A stretch of 64,000 nucleotides of DNA from an uncultured Clostridium sp. (lineage in GTDB: Bacteria; Bacillota; Clostridia; TANB77; CAG-508). Of the stretch, positions 42,876 through 53,171 are shown piece after piece (the first letter of the stretch is position 1; each line of letters starts with the position of its first letter). Below the pieces are notes generated by a model, which did no database searches, was not told the origin of the DNA, and saw only the letters and a list, made by a program, of their open reading frames with translations. The DNA lies in the NCBI GenBank assembly GCA_900554815.1, contig USIO01000005.1, positions 1 through 64,000 of the forward strand, read 5' to 3'. The position numbers were made by a program, and so were the translations under genes.

Positions 42876-44123
42876 ATGTACGAAAAATTTGGAATTAGTG
42901 ATAAAATAGAAAAACTATCAAATAAAATACAAAAAGATATAACTCCTGTGTTTGACAAAATTAATAAATTAAATGAAATAAATAGTATGAAAGTATTAAA
43001 TGCATTTCAAAAATATCGTGTATCTGAAATGCACTTTAATTCTTCAACAGGCTATGGATATGGAGATATTGGAAGAGATACAATAGAAAAAATATTTGCA
43101 GAAGTGCTAAAAGCAGAAGATACATTAGTTAGAAATCAATTTATTTCTGGAACACATGCACTTACTGTATGTTTATTTGCGCTCTTAAGACCAAACGATA
43201 CAGTAATTAGCATTAATGGAAAACCATATGATACATTAGATAGTGTTATTGGGTTAGAAAAAAATGCTAGTTCATTAAAATCATATGGGGTAAAATATGA
43301 ACAAATTGATTTAATTGAAAATGAATTTGACAAAGATAAAATTAAAGAAAGACTAAAGAAAAACAATGTAAAATTAGTAATGATACAACGTTCATGTGGT
43401 TATTCTTTAAGAGAAAGCCTTAACATAGAAAAAATAAAGAATATTGTACAAGAAATTAGAAAAGTTAATACTTCTGTAATTATTATGTGTGACAATTGCT
43501 ATGGAGAATTTGTAGAAGAAAGTGAACCACTAGAAGCAGGAGTAGACATTATTGTAGGCTCTTTAATTAAAAATTTAGGAGGAGGACTAGCTCCTAATGG
43601 TGCATATATTGCAGGCAAAAGAGAACTAATAGAATTATGCGCTGAAAGATTAACAGCTCCTGGTTTAGGAAAAGAAGTAGGCCCATCATTAGGAATAAAT
43701 AAAAATTTCTTACAAGGCCTATTTATGGCGCCAAGTGTTGTAGCAAGTAGCTTAAAAACAGCAATATACGCAAGTAAAATGCTAGAAGAATTAGGATATG
43801 AAACTATACCAAAATATAATGGAAAAAGAGGAGATATTGTTCAAAAAATCATATTCCGAAATGCAGAAAAACTAGTTAAATTCTGCCAAGGAATACAGAT
43901 GGGATCTCCTATTGATTCGGACTCAATCCCAGAGCCATGGGACATGCCAGGCTATACAGATAAAGTTATTATGGCTGCAGGAACATTTACTGCTGGTTCA
44001 TCTATTGAGTTATCTTGTGATGCTCCAATTCGAGAGCCATATATTGCATTTTTACAAGGGGGACTAACTTACGAATATGGTAAATTAGGAGTAATGAAAG
44101 CAATTCAAAATATTTTAAATTAA
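42876..44123 (+). CDS. methionine gamma-lyase-like PLP enzyme (aluminium resistance protein family)
   Basis: 415 aa fold-type I PLP enzyme. Family features: HFNSSTGYGYGDIGRDTIE near residue 50, FISGTHAL, CDNCYGEFVE (PLP-binding Asp) and VGSLIKNLGGGLAPNGAYI, where the Lys of LIKN is the likely Schiff base. It ends with the ELSCDAPIREPY and FLQGGLTYEYGK segments that mark this YnbB-like family. The physiological substrate is not established; a C-S lyase is likely. Confidence 0.85.
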   Translation: MYEKFGISDKIEKLSNKIQKDITPVFDKINKLNEINSMKVLNAFQKYRVSEMHFNSSTGYGYGDIGRDTIEKIFAEVLKAEDTLVRNQFISGTHALTVCLFALLRPNDTVISINGKPYDTLDSVIGLEKNASSLKSYGVKYEQIDLIENEFDKDKIKERLKKNNVKLVMIQRSCGYSLRESLNIEKIKNIVQEIRKVNTSVIIMCDNCYGEFVEESEPLEAGVDIIVGSLIKNLGGGLAPNGAYIAGKRELIELCAERLTAPGLGKEVGPSLGINKNFLQGLFMAPSVVASSLKTAIYASKMLEELGYETIPKYNGKRGDIVQKIIFRNAEKLVKFCQGIQMGSPIDSDSIPEPWDMPGYTDKVIMAAGTFTAGSSIELSCDAPIREPYIAFLQGGLTYEYGKLGVMKAIQNILN

Positions 44124-44177
44124 AAAATTATATTTTAGATAGTGACATTAACAAGCCAAAAAGGGGTAAATAAAAGC

Positions 44178-45441
44178 ATGAATGTTATTATAATTGGAGG
44201 AGGACCAGCAGGAATGCTTTGCGCAATATCTGCTGCTAAATATGGAAATAATGTTACGATTATAGAAAAAAATAACACACTAGGGAAAAAACTTTTAATT
44301 ACAGGAAAAGGGCGTTGTAATATTACAAGTAGCTTAAAAATGTCGGACTTTATTCAAAATATACCACGAAATGGAAAGTTTTTGTTTAGTGCTTTTCAAA
44401 ATTTTACAAATAACGATATTATTTGCTTATTAAAAAAACAGGGCTTAGATGTAAAAAAAGAACGTGGAAATAGAATATTTCCGGTAACCGATAACGCACA
44501 GGATGTTTTAAATGCTCTATTAAAAGAATGCATAAACCAAAAAGTAAAAATAAGAACAAATACAAAAGCTATAAAAATACAAACAGAAAATGGAAAAGTA
44601 GTAGGAATAAAAACAAGAGATTTAATTAATAAAAAAGAAAAAATAGAAAAAGCAGATAAAATAGTAGTTGCCACTGGTGGAAAGAGTTACCCAACAACAG
44701 GCTCTACAGGAGATGGATACGAATTAGTACAAGAACTTGGACATTCAATTATACCAATAAAAGGATCTTTAGTACCATTAATAGTAAATAATGTTAAATT
44801 ATGCAAACAATTACAAGGTTTAAGCCTAAGGAATGTGCAAATTCAATTTTTAGATAAAAAGAATAACAAACTAATTTATGAAGACTTTGGAGAAATGCTA
44901 TTTACACATTTTGGAGTATCTGGACCAACAATACTAAGTGGTTCAGCACATTTGTTAAGACACAAAAATGTAGAAGAACTAATGCGGAAAAAATGAAATT
45001 ATTTTAAAAATAGATTTAAAGCCAGCTTTATCTGAAAAAAAATTAGATGAAAGAGTTTTAAGAGATTTTGAAGAAAATAAAAATAAGCAATTTAAAAATT
45101 CTTTAGACAAACTAATACCTAAAAAGCTAATTACAGCTATTATAGATAAAGCTAAAATTAATCCGGAAAAACCAGTAAACGAAATAGCAAAAAAAGAAAG
45201 AAAAAATTTAGTGTATGCACTAAAGAATTTTGATGTTGCAATTAATGGTTTTAGAGATATAAAAGAAGCAATTATAACAAGTGGAGGTGTTTCTGTAAAA
45301 GAAATTAACCCCAAAACTATGGAATCTAAATTAGTAAAAGGATTGTTTTTTGCTGGGGAAATAATAGATGTAGATGCATATACAGGGGGATTTAATCTAC
45401 AAATAGCATATTCTACAGGGTATACAGCAGGAATGAATTAG
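44178..45441 (+). CDS. HI0933/BaiN-family FAD-dependent oxidoreductase (1 CGGN site)
   Basis: 420 aa flavoprotein. NVIIIGGGPAGMLCAISAA is the FAD dinucleotide-binding loop. GKGRCNITS, ATGGKSYPTTGSTGDGY, FTHFGVSGPTIL and GLFFAGEIIDVDAYTGGFNLQIAYSTG follow in the usual order. The ATG at 44178 is used; the open frame upstream adds no known domain. CGG at 44985 separates the last 150 residues from the rest. Skipping C gives Gly270 (EELMGKNEIIL) and 421 codons. It ends 7 nt before yigZ. Confidence 0.88.
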
Positions 45442-45448
45442 GAGGCTT

Positions 45449-46093
45449 ATGGAGCAATTTAAAACAATAAAAGAAGATATAACATCAGAACTAACTGAAA
45501 AAAAATCCAAATTTATAGCTAATATTTATTATATAGAAAATATTGAAGAAATAGAAAATAAACTAAAAGAATTAAAAACCATTTACATAGGAGCAAAACA
45601 CTATTGCTATGCTTATAGAGTTATAACAAATGACCAGGTTATAGAAAAATCTAGTGATAACCGGAGAACCTTCACGGAACAGCAGGAGCTCCAATTTTAA
45701 CTATATTACAAAAGAATAATTTTTTAAATATTTTAGTAGTTGTTGTTAGATATTTTGGAGGGATTTTATTAGGAACAGGGGGCTTAGTAAGAGCTTATTC
45801 ACGGTAGTGTACAAAATGCCCTAAGCAAAGCAACAATCATAGAAAAACAAGCAGGTTTTTTAGTTCAAATTAATTTAAAATACGAAGAACTAGAAATGCT
45901 AAAATATAAATTAAAGTCTATGAATGTAAATCCAATTTCAATTAATTATAGCGAAAATGTAAATATTTTATTAGAAATTTCAAAAAATGACTATGAAAAT
46001 AAATTATTAAAATATATTAATCGCGAACAATACAACATAAATTCAAAAATATTACAAAAAAAGTTTGTTGATATATCAACAAAAACAAAATGA
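45449..46093 (+). CDS. YigZ/IMPACT family protein (3 CGGN sites)
   Basis: 213 aa. Begins with the YigZ N-terminal pattern ([14 protein letters not shown]), then GAKHYCYAY. The core reads [48 protein letters not shown]. The core is only readable if the C of three in-frame CGGs is skipped: 45662 (Gly72), 45675 (Gly76) and 45802 (Gly118). All three glycines are among the most conserved in the family. At 45802 the plain triplet after CGG is TAG. With the skips it is exactly 214 codons. Function: possibly a translation regulator; not settled in the literature I know. Confidence 0.9.
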
Positions 46094-46193
46094 ACTTGAA
46101 AAATTTTCCAGAAATGTATTGCATAATACAAAAAAACATATTATAATTCCAAATGTAAAAAATATACAAATTTATTTAATAGGAGGAATTGTT

Positions 46194-47012
46194 TTGAAAG
46201 AGAAAATTACTGTATTGATTGCAGATGACAATCAAGATTTTGCAAACATTTTAGCAGGCTACTTGAAAAAACATGATGATATGGAAATAATAGGAATGGC
46301 AAAGGATGGAAATGAAGCAGTAGAAATTATAAGAAATGTAGAACCAGATGTAGCAATATTAGATGTAATAATGCCACACTTAGATGGTCTAGGTGTGCTA
46401 GAAAAAATAAATGAATTTAATATGCCAAAAAGACCACTTTGCATTATGTTATCAGCAGTTGGGCAAGACAAAATAACTCAAAGAGCAATTAATTTAGGAG
46501 CAGAATATTATGTTGTAAAGCCATTTGATATTGAACTTTTAATTAAAAGAATTAAAGAAGTAAAATTTTACCAAAATTCGCCAATTAAACCAGCATATAT
46601 TAATAGAGAATTAAAAGCACAATACATAGAATTAGAACCAAATAGCAAAAAAGATGAAAAGAATTTAGAGGCACTTGTAACCAATATTATCCATGAAGTT
46701 GGTGTGCCAGCACATATTAAAGGATACCAATATTTACGAGAAGCGATTATGATGGTAACAAATGATATTGATGTTATTAATCAAATTACAAAACAATTAT
46801 ATCCAGATATAGCAAATAAATTTAAAACAACCCCAAGTAGGGTAGAGCGTGCAATTCGCCATGCAATAGAAGTAGCATGGGGAAGAGGGCAAACAGATGC
46901 CACAGAAAGTATTTTTGGCTATACTGTTTCTGCAAGTAAAGGAAAGCCAACAAATAGTGAGTTTATAGCAATGATAGCAGATAAACTAAGGCTAGAACTA
47001 AAATCAGCATAA
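46194..47012 (+). CDS. spo0A: sporulation master regulator Spo0A
   Basis: 272 aa response regulator that starts sporulation. The receiver has LIADDNQDF, phospho-acceptor [13 protein letters not shown] and YYVVKPFD. The Spo0A effector domain has [41 protein letters not shown] and the DNA-contacting [13 protein letters not shown] region. The TTG start at 46194 follows AGGAGGAATT; the frame is open further upstream. No in-frame CGG. Its presence marks the host as an endospore former. Confidence 0.95.
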   Translation: MKEKITVLIADDNQDFANILAGYLKKHDDMEIIGMAKDGNEAVEIIRNVEPDVAILDVIMPHLDGLGVLEKINEFNMPKRPLCIMLSAVGQDKITQRAINLGAEYYVVKPFDIELLIKRIKEVKFYQNSPIKPAYINRELKAQYIELEPNSKKDEKNLEALVTNIIHEVGVPAHIKGYQYLREAIMMVTNDIDVINQITKQLYPDIANKFKTTPSRVERAIRHAIEVAWGRGQTDATESIFGYTVSASKGKPTNSEFIAMIADKLRLELKSA

Positions 47013-47103
47013 AAGATTTATAATAATATTGAAAGAACATATAAAATTAAACAACTTGCATAAAAATCTGCAAAGTACAATAAAAAAATACCACATTTTG
47101 AAA

Positions 47104-47172
47104 TGCACCCCATTTAGTAGACACAAATAAAAAAACAATTTGTGTTAAAATCTAAACGGAGGTGTATTTTTT
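47104..47172 (+). mobile_element. possible end fragment of an IS3-like element
   Basis: TGCACCCCATTTAGTAGACA followed after about 40 nt by CGGAGGTGTATTTTT resembles the left end and first ribosome site of clostridial IS3-family elements. No transposase follows. The 47013-47288 gap otherwise holds a CCACACAT/ATGTGG hairpin near 47180 and nothing else I can name. Confidence 0.25.
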
Positions 47173-47288
47173 ATATTGTGCCACACATCTATGTGGATTC
47201 CTTCTTTTATAACTATTAGTAATAGAGTTATAAAAAAGTATGTACTAAAAGTTACAATATGAATAAAATATAATAAGGAGGGAAATAG

Positions 47289-47811
47289 ATGTGTTGCAAG
47301 TGTAATAAATTTAAAGCATGTAAAATAATATTATTTACATTAATATTATCATTAATAATATCATTATTAATATGTGTAATATACTTTAATAATAAATCAT
47401 ATGATGTTTTAACAGCTATTGCAGTTGAAGGTGACAATACTCGGGCTTGGAACAACTACTATAATGTTTAGTGAAAATAAAATAACAGAAGGAAATGCAA
47501 TTACCCATGAGCCAGGAAATGATAAAATTCTAATAAACCAAACAGGTATTTATCAAATATCATATCAACTTTATGGAACAAAAGATTCAATAGGAACATT
47601 TCAATTTAATGCTATATTAATAGTAAATGGAACAGCGATAAATAGTACCTTTAATGAAAGCCCAATTATTAGAAATAGTGTAAATCGAATGACACTAACA
47701 AGTACAGTCATTTTAAAGCTAAACCAAGGAGATATTCTACAATTGTCAGGAGTTTCAATAGAAGATATTATGTACCAACAAGCTAGAATAGATATAGAAA
47801 AAATAGACTAA
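47289..47811 (+). CDS. membrane-anchored C1q/TNF-like domain protein (1 CGGN site)
   Basis: 173 aa. A Cys-rich cytoplasmic start (CCKCNKFKAC), one membrane segment (about 13-35), then a jelly-roll domain resembling the C-terminal trimerisation domain of exosporium proteins such as BclA (GIYQISYQLYGT, GTFQFNAILIVNGT, TSTVILKLNQGDILQLSG). CGG at 47442 is followed by GGCTT, so the skip yields GGG: Gly52 in DNTGLGTTTIMF. This is the only site where the glycine codon is GGG. With the skip it is 174 codons. A spore-surface role is a guess from the fold. Confidence 0.75.
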
Positions 47812-47812
47812 A

Positions 47813-47846
47813 AAGATGAGGACTTTTTTGCCTCATCTTAATTTTT
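47813..47846 (+). terminator. rho-independent terminator
   Basis: AAGATGAGG / CCTCATCTT stem followed by AATTTTT, immediately after the C1q-like gene. Confidence 0.8.
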
Positions 47847-47976
47847 CTATTATATAGTAAAACCGACTTCCACTTTGAATCTATGTGGATTTTTTTGTAT
47901 ATAACAAGCTTAGATTTTCTTATATAAAAAGTTTAACACATATTAAATTATGCAAAGAATAAAATTGGGTGGTTTA

Positions 47977-48603
47977 TTACTCAAAATATTTATTATATAA
48001 ATCTTTTGCATTGCTCATGGCATCTTCTTTTGACATTCCACTATGATCATAAGGATATATTCTACGATCATCCTTTTGCAAATAAAGTTGCCAACTAGGA
48101 TAAAATTTCGTTCCACAAAAATCCACAAATTCATTAATTATATTTACTGCTTTTTCTACATCATCATAATTATTTACTATCAAATGAGTATCATAATTAA
48201 GTATTCCATCTGTAATATTTTCTTCTACTATAAAATATTTTTTATTAGGACTATTCCATTTATCAAATAAATATTTGTGATAATTATCCAAGAAATCTTC
48301 TGCCAAGTTTCCAGAATTTTTAATGGCAGTAAATTTTATTTCATTATTTTCTGCTAATTCAAATCTATATGTTCCATTTTCTTTATCGTCAGTATCTTGT
48401 GATATACTTTTTATCTTTATATTATACATATTTTCTATTGTTCCTACAACCGAAACATTAGTCCTTTCTTTTAAACTAGAAAAATTAATATATACACTAA
48501 ATAATAGTAAAAAAATAACTACCGCAAATATTAAAATAGCAAAAATTTTTAACGATTTTCCTGTTATATTTAAACCCTTAACAACCTTATCTATCTTTTC
48601 CAT
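47977..48603 (-). CDS. hypothetical single-pass membrane protein
   Basis: 208 aa from ATG 48603; a GTG two codons upstream is an alternative. A short cytoplasmic part, one membrane segment (about 22-42), then an extracellular domain of about 160 residues rich in Asp, Asn and Tyr with no motif I recognise. No good ribosome site is visible. It is transcribed opposite to its neighbours, and its plus-strand shadow ORFs have no coding character. Confidence 0.6.
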   Translation of the reverse strand: MEKIDKVVKGLNITGKSLKIFAILIFAVVIFLLLFSVYINFSSLKERTNVSVVGTIENMYNIKIKSISQDTDDKENGTYRFELAENNEIKFTAIKNSGNLAEDFLDNYHKYLFDKWNSPNKKYFIVEENITDGILNYDTHLIVNNYDDVEKAVNIINEFVDFCGTKFYPSWQLYLQKDDRRIYPYDHSGMSKEDAMSNAKDLYNKYFE

Positions 48604-48698
48604 TTGCACTAAAAAATTTACTAAGAATTATTTACAAAAGACAAAAATGGCAATATAATAGTTATATCATTTATTTTTAAGGACAAGGAGTAATAAAA

Positions 48699-50540
48699 AT
48701 GAGAATATTAAGAGAATTTAAAATACCAAAAATTAAATTTCCAAAATTTAAAATGGAAGGATTAGAAAAAATTGAAGAAGTAAAAATCGACCCAAAAACA
48801 ATTACAGAAGAAAAAACAGATAAAAGAAACTATGAACCAACTACTTATAAAACAATTAAAGAAGTTTTTGAAAGATCAACTAACTTATACAAAGACAACA
48901 CTTTTATTTTAGAAAAATTTAACCACAAAGACGAGAAATTTACAGAAATCACTTACGAAAAATTTGGTAATGATGTAATTGGGTTAATAACAGGGTTAAA
49001 TAAAATATTAAACCTAAAAGGAAAAAGAGTTGCAATTATTGGAGAAAATACCTACTATTGGTATGTATCTTATATGGCAATGCTATGCTCAGATGCTATT
49101 GCTGTACCAGTAGACAAAGAATTACCAGCAAACGAAATAGAAAATGTAATAAAAAGAGCACGTGCTTCTTGTGTTATTTATTCATCTAAAAAGGAAGAAA
49201 TAATTAAAAAAGTAAAAGAAAATTTACCAGATATTGACTACTTTGTTAAAATGAATTCAGAAGAAGAAATAAATGGAAAAGATGTAGGAATAGAATATAT
49301 TATTGAAGAAGGAAAAAACTTAATAAGAATAGGAGACCAATATTACAAAAATGTAACAATTGATCCAGAAGAATTTAAACTATTAATTTTTACATCTGGA
49401 ACTACTTCACAAGCAAAAGGTGTTATGATTTGTAATAGAAATTTAGCAGAAAATATTAATGCTGTTTCTGCCTATGTTAGATTATCAGAAAAAGACAGAT
49501 TTTTCTCTGTTTTACCACTTCATCATACCTATGAATCTTCAATAGGATTTTTAATACCAATAGCTGTAGGAGCTTCTATTGCAGTATGTGAAGGATTAAA
49601 ATATATTGTGCCTAATTTAAAAGAAACTAAACCAACAGTAATGCTTGCAGTACCTCTTTTAATAGAAAACTTATATAAGAAAATAAATGAAAACATTAAA
49701 AAAAGCAAAAAAGATAAACTTGTAAAATCTATGATTCATGTTACAAATGCACTAAAAGGTGTAAATGTGGATATTAAAAGAAAAGTATTTAGCGAAATAT
49801 ATGATAACTTAGGTGGAAACATAAAATATATTGTATCTGCTGCAGCACCAATTGATGCAAAAATTGGTAAATGGCTACAAGATATTGGAATTACATTTTT
49901 ACAAGGATATGGTTTAACAGAAACATCTCCAATTGCAGCTTTAACACCAGAATTTGACCCAAAAATCGGATCTGCAGGTAAAGCTGTTATATGCGCAGAA
50001 CTAAAAATTGACCACCCAAATGACAATGGAGAAGGAGAAGTCCTAATTAAAAGTAAAACATTAATGCTTGGATATTATGAAAACGAAGAAGCAACCAAAG
50101 AAGCAATAGAAGATGGATGGTTTCATTCGGGAGATGTTGGATACTTAGACGAAGAGGGATTTTTATATATTACCGGCAGGTCAAAAAATGTAATTGTTAC
50201 ACAAAATGGAAAAAATATTTATCCAGAAGAAATAGAATTACTATTAGGAAATGTAGAAGAAATAAAAGAGTGTATGGTATATGGCAAAGAAGTAAAAGGA
50301 GAAAAAGAATTAATTATTTCCGCAAAAGTAATTCCTAACTTAGAAAAAATAGAAGAAAAATATGGAAAAAACCTAACAGAAGAAAAAATACATGATATTA
50401 TTTGGGAAAGAATTAAAGAAGTAAACAAAAAACTAACTTCTTATAAAGCAATTAAAAATTTAGAAATAAAAAAAGATGAATTTGAAAAAACAACAACTAT
50501 GAAAATTAAAAGATATGCAGAAATTAACAAAGGAAGATAA
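48699..50540 (+). CDS. long-chain acyl-CoA synthetase (AMP-forming)
   Basis: 613 aa adenylate-forming enzyme that activates fatty acids. The P-loop-like A3 motif is LIFTSGTTSQAKGV. FSVLPLHHTYESS, the A5 motif GYGLTETSPIAAL, GWFHSGDVGYLDEEGFLYITGR (A7/A8) and KNIYPEEIE follow, and the C-terminal Lys lies in TTTMKIKRY. The N-terminal 40 residues are an extra Lys/Pro-rich stretch. GGAG precedes the ATG. Intact without in-frame CGG, although it has many glycines. Confidence 0.88.
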   Translation: MRILREFKIPKIKFPKFKMEGLEKIEEVKIDPKTITEEKTDKRNYEPTTYKTIKEVFERSTNLYKDNTFILEKFNHKDEKFTEITYEKFGNDVIGLITGLNKILNLKGKRVAIIGENTYYWYVSYMAMLCSDAIAVPVDKELPANEIENVIKRARASCVIYSSKKEEIIKKVKENLPDIDYFVKMNSEEEINGKDVGIEYIIEEGKNLIRIGDQYYKNVTIDPEEFKLLIFTSGTTSQAKGVMICNRNLAENINAVSAYVRLSEKDRFFSVLPLHHTYESSIGFLIPIAVGASIAVCEGLKYIVPNLKETKPTVMLAVPLLIENLYKKINENIKKSKKDKLVKSMIHVTNALKGVNVDIKRKVFSEIYDNLGGNIKYIVSAAAPIDAKIGKWLQDIGITFLQGYGLTETSPIAALTPEFDPKIGSAGKAVICAELKIDHPNDNGEGEVLIKSKTLMLGYYENEEATKEAIEDGWFHSGDVGYLDEEGFLYITGRSKNVIVTQNGKNIYPEEIELLLGNVEEIKECMVYGKEVKGEKELIISAKVIPNLEKIEEKYGKNLTEEKIHDIIWERIKEVNKKLTSYKAIKNLEIKKDEFEKTTTMKIKRYAEINKGR

Positions 50541-50569
50541 AACATTTAAAAAGTGATGAAGGAGGAAAA

Positions 50570-51055
50570 ATGAGAAAAATAATAATAATATATTTTGTGA
50601 TTATTGCATTTTTAATAATTCCTCATCATGTACAAGCAACAAATACAAATATGATACAAGAGCAACTACAGCAAGAAACAAATGAAATTATGGGTATATT
50701 AGAAGAACAAAAAAATAATCAACAAGCAACGAATTCTCTAATTATTGAGTTGTTTACAGTAGTTATAATTTCTATGATTTTTGAAAATATAGTAAAAACT
50801 TTTAAATACACTATTAAAGAAAAAAACCAAAAAGAAGAAGAAACTAAAGAACTAAAGAAAAAATTATGGATAACATATGGAATTCATGGAATAATTCTTT
50901 TAATATTCTTTTTAGTTTGCAAGTTTGCATTAAAAGTTATAGATTTATATAATTTATTTTTTGTTCTAATTTCTGTATGCATGGTGGAAATAGGTCCATT
51001 TTTACAAATTAGAATGAAAAAGAAAAATAGGAGGAAAGATGACACCACACATTAG
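50570..51055 (+). CDS. hypothetical membrane protein
   Basis: 161 aa. Signal peptide (about 1-24, VQAT), a Gln/Glu-rich extracellular segment, then three membrane helices separated by a Lys/Glu-rich loop. GGAGG precedes the ATG. Its last 17 nt overlap the start of deoD, which suggests translational coupling. I do not recognise the family. Confidence 0.65.
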   Translation: MRKIIIIYFVIIAFLIIPHHVQATNTNMIQEQLQQETNEIMGILEEQKNNQQATNSLIIELFTVVIISMIFENIVKTFKYTIKEKNQKEEETKELKKKLWITYGIHGIILLIFFLVCKFALKVIDLYNLFFVLISVCMVEIGPFLQIRMKKKNRRKDDTTH

Positions 51056-51750
51056 TGCTAAAAAAGAAGAAATTGCAAAAAATATTTTAATGCCAGGAGA
51101 CTCATTAAGAGCAAAATATATTGCAGAAACTTTTTTAAGTAATTATAAATTGGTTAATTCTGTAAGAAATATTTATGCATATACAGGTGAGTTTAATAAA
51201 AAACTAATTACAGTTATGGCATCACGGAATGGGAAACCCAAGCATGGGAATATATTCTTATGAGCTATATAAATTTTACGAAGCTGAAAATATTATTAGA
51301 ATTGGTACTTGTGGCTCTTTTGTGGAAAATATTAATGTTTTAGATGTTATTTTAGTTGAAAACTCTTACAGTAAATCTAATTATGCAAGTATTTTAGACG
51401 GAAATACTAAAGAATTATTATCTTCAAGTAATTTGCTAAATAAAAAAATAGAAATAATAGCTAATGAGAATAAAATTACACTACATAAAGGAAATGTTTT
51501 ATGTAGCGATGTATTTTATTCACAAAATATGAAAGTAGAAGAAAAAGAAAAATATAATTGTATTGCAACAGAAATGGAAAGCTTTGCTCTATTTGCTAAT
51601 GCAAAACATTTTGATAAAAGCGCATCATGTATATTAACTGTATCTAATATGATGCCACCATTAAATAATTGTAAAGAACTAACTCCTAATCAAAGAGAAA
51701 AATCATTAAATGAAATGATAAAACTAGGATTAGAAACATTAACAATGTAA
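51039..51750 (+). CDS. deoD: purine nucleoside phosphorylase DeoD (1 CGGN site)
   Basis: 236 aa trimeric/hexameric nucleoside phosphorylase. MTPHISAKKEEIAKNILMPGDSLRAKYIA is split here as TPHISAKKEEIAK and ILMPGDSLRAK, the standard DeoD start. RIGTCGSF is the phosphate site and ATEMESFALF the ribose/base site. CGG at 51225 breaks the conserved segment; skipping C gives Gly63 in SGMGNPSMGIYSYEL. Without the skip the product would lack the entire active site. 237 codons, the usual DeoD length. Confidence 0.93.
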
Positions 51751-51799
51751 TTTTGAATAAAACACCAAAAATATACAAACAATATAAATGGTGATTATA

Positions 51800-52045
51800 T
51801 TGAAACTAGTTTGTATTAAGGCAAAAAATGATGATAGCTTTAGAATTTTTAAAGCATTTGGAACAAAAATATACGAAATAGAAGATTTAGAACAAATAGA
51901 TTCTCAAATAAAGCAATGCGTAAAAAACAATTATAATACTATTTTAATATCTGAAGAACTGGCAAACTTTTCTGGGGATATTATAACTAAATATAAAAAC
52001 AGTTCAACTGTTAATATTATAATTTCTAATAAAAAAAGAATATGA
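51800..52045 (+). CDS. small protein resembling V-ATPase subunit F
   Basis: 81 aa from a TTG start at 51800 with GGTGAT upstream. FRIFKAFGTKIYEIED and NTILISEELANF resemble the alpha/beta fold of V-type ATPase subunit F (NtpF), but the protein is shorter and no other ATPase gene is nearby. It could instead be an orphan regulator with the same fold. It lies between deoD and yyaC. Confidence 0.45.
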   Translation: MKLVCIKAKNDDSFRIFKAFGTKIYEIEDLEQIDSQIKQCVKNNYNTILISEELANFSGDIITKYKNSSTVNIIISNKKRI

Positions 52046-52102
52046 TTATTATTCTTGCATATAAATAGAATAATTTATTAAGTTATAAAGGATGAAAAAT
52101 AA

Positions 52103-52642
52103 ATGCAGGAACAAAAAACATATTCTTTTTTTGCGAATCAATTTAGCAACACAATTTGCGAATTAACACAAAATAAATTATACTCTCATATTGTTTTTTT
52201 ATGTATTGGCACAGATAGAATAACAGGAGATTCTTTTGGCCCATTAGTAGGGTATAAATTAAAAAATGTTTTAAACCATATAAAAAAAATACAAGTTATT
52301 GGAGACTTAGATGAAACAGTAAGTAACCAAAACATTTTAAATGCTATTAATTATATAGAAAAAAATTACAAAAATCCATTTATTGTTTCAATTGATTCAG
52401 CACTTTCAATTAGAAGAAATGTAGGAGACATTATTGTTTCTAAGAAGGGCGTTTATTTAGGAACAAGCATAAGAAACAAAAAAGTTTATATTGGAGACAT
52501 GAGCATACAAGGTGTGGTTGCTAAAAACACATGTGTTGCACAATATAATTTTAGGCGATTACAAAATACAAATTTAGGATTAGTAATGAAAATGGCAGAT
52601 ACTGTAGCAAGTGGAATTATATCTTCTATAGAGTTTAACTAA
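52103..52642 (+). CDS. yyaC: YyaC-like spore protease
   Basis: 179 aa member of the Gpr-related hydrogenase-maturation-like protease fold found in spore formers. FLCIGTDRITGDSFGPLVG is the signature with the acidic metal ligands. PFIVSIDSALSI and GDMSIQGVV follow. Its role in spores is not well defined. Complete and of typical length. Confidence 0.85.
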   Translation: MQEQKTYSFFANQFSNTICELTQNKLYSHIVFLCIGTDRITGDSFGPLVGYKLKNVLNHIKKIQVIGDLDETVSNQNILNAINYIEKNYKNPFIVSIDSALSIRRNVGDIIVSKKGVYLGTSIRNKKVYIGDMSIQGVVAKNTCVAQYNFRRLQNTNLGLVMKMADTVASGIISSIEFN

Positions 52643-52654
52643 TATATGTATATT

Positions 52655-52697
52655 CCTAGAAAAATTGGAAAAAATTAGATTATAACTTTTTTCTAGG
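52655..52697 (+). terminator. hairpin upstream of the 107-aa gene
   Basis: CCTAGAAAAA pairs with TTTTTTCTAGG across a 22-nt loop. The 3' arm abuts the GGGGG ribosome site of the next gene, so it may act as a terminator of yyaC or shield that ribosome site. Confidence 0.4.
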
Positions 52698-52705
52698 GGG
52701 AAAAC

Positions 52706-53029
52706 ATGAAAAGTAAGCAATTAAAAAATATGATAGTATTAAAAAATTTACCATCTAACATGATAGAAGAAGCTATTGTTGTATTAAAACAAAACAAAAA
52801 AATAGAAATAATGAAACACTTAGAAAAGGAAAAATCAGTCCAATGTAGAACTAATTCAAGTGATTACATTTTACAAGAAGCAGAATTTGTTATTTCAAAT
52901 TATATTTCCGACATAGAAAAAAATAAAAAAGCAAAAAAAATAAAAGATATAGAACAAAAATATAAAAAAGCTAGAGCTTTTTCCATCATATTACTTGTTC
53001 TAATAGTATTACAAGCAATTATATTCTAA
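52706..53029 (+). CDS. hypothetical tail-anchored protein, 107 aa
   Basis: Mostly helical, Lys-rich, with one C-terminal hydrophobic segment (about 88-106), so probably tail-anchored facing the cytosol. No family recognised. A GGGGG ribosome site precedes the ATG and a strong terminator follows. Confidence 0.65.
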   Translation: MKSKQLKNMIVLKNLPSNMIEEAIVVLKQNKKIEIMKHLEKEKSVQCRTNSSDYILQEAEFVISNYISDIEKNKKAKKIKDIEQKYKKARAFSIILLVLIVLQAIIF

Positions 53030-53040
53030 AATATATAATT

Positions 53041-53075
53041 AAGAAGGATATTACTTTGGTTTTATCCTTCTTTTG
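53041..53075 (+). terminator. rho-independent terminator
   Basis: AAGAAGGATA / TATCCTTCTT stem followed by TTTG. Confidence 0.75.
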
Positions 53076-53171
53076 CTGTGCATATATGTTTTTATTTATA
53101 AGGAATATTATCATAAAAAATAAAACCAAGCATATATTTTAATTAACCAACAAATGAAGAGGAGGGGTTAC

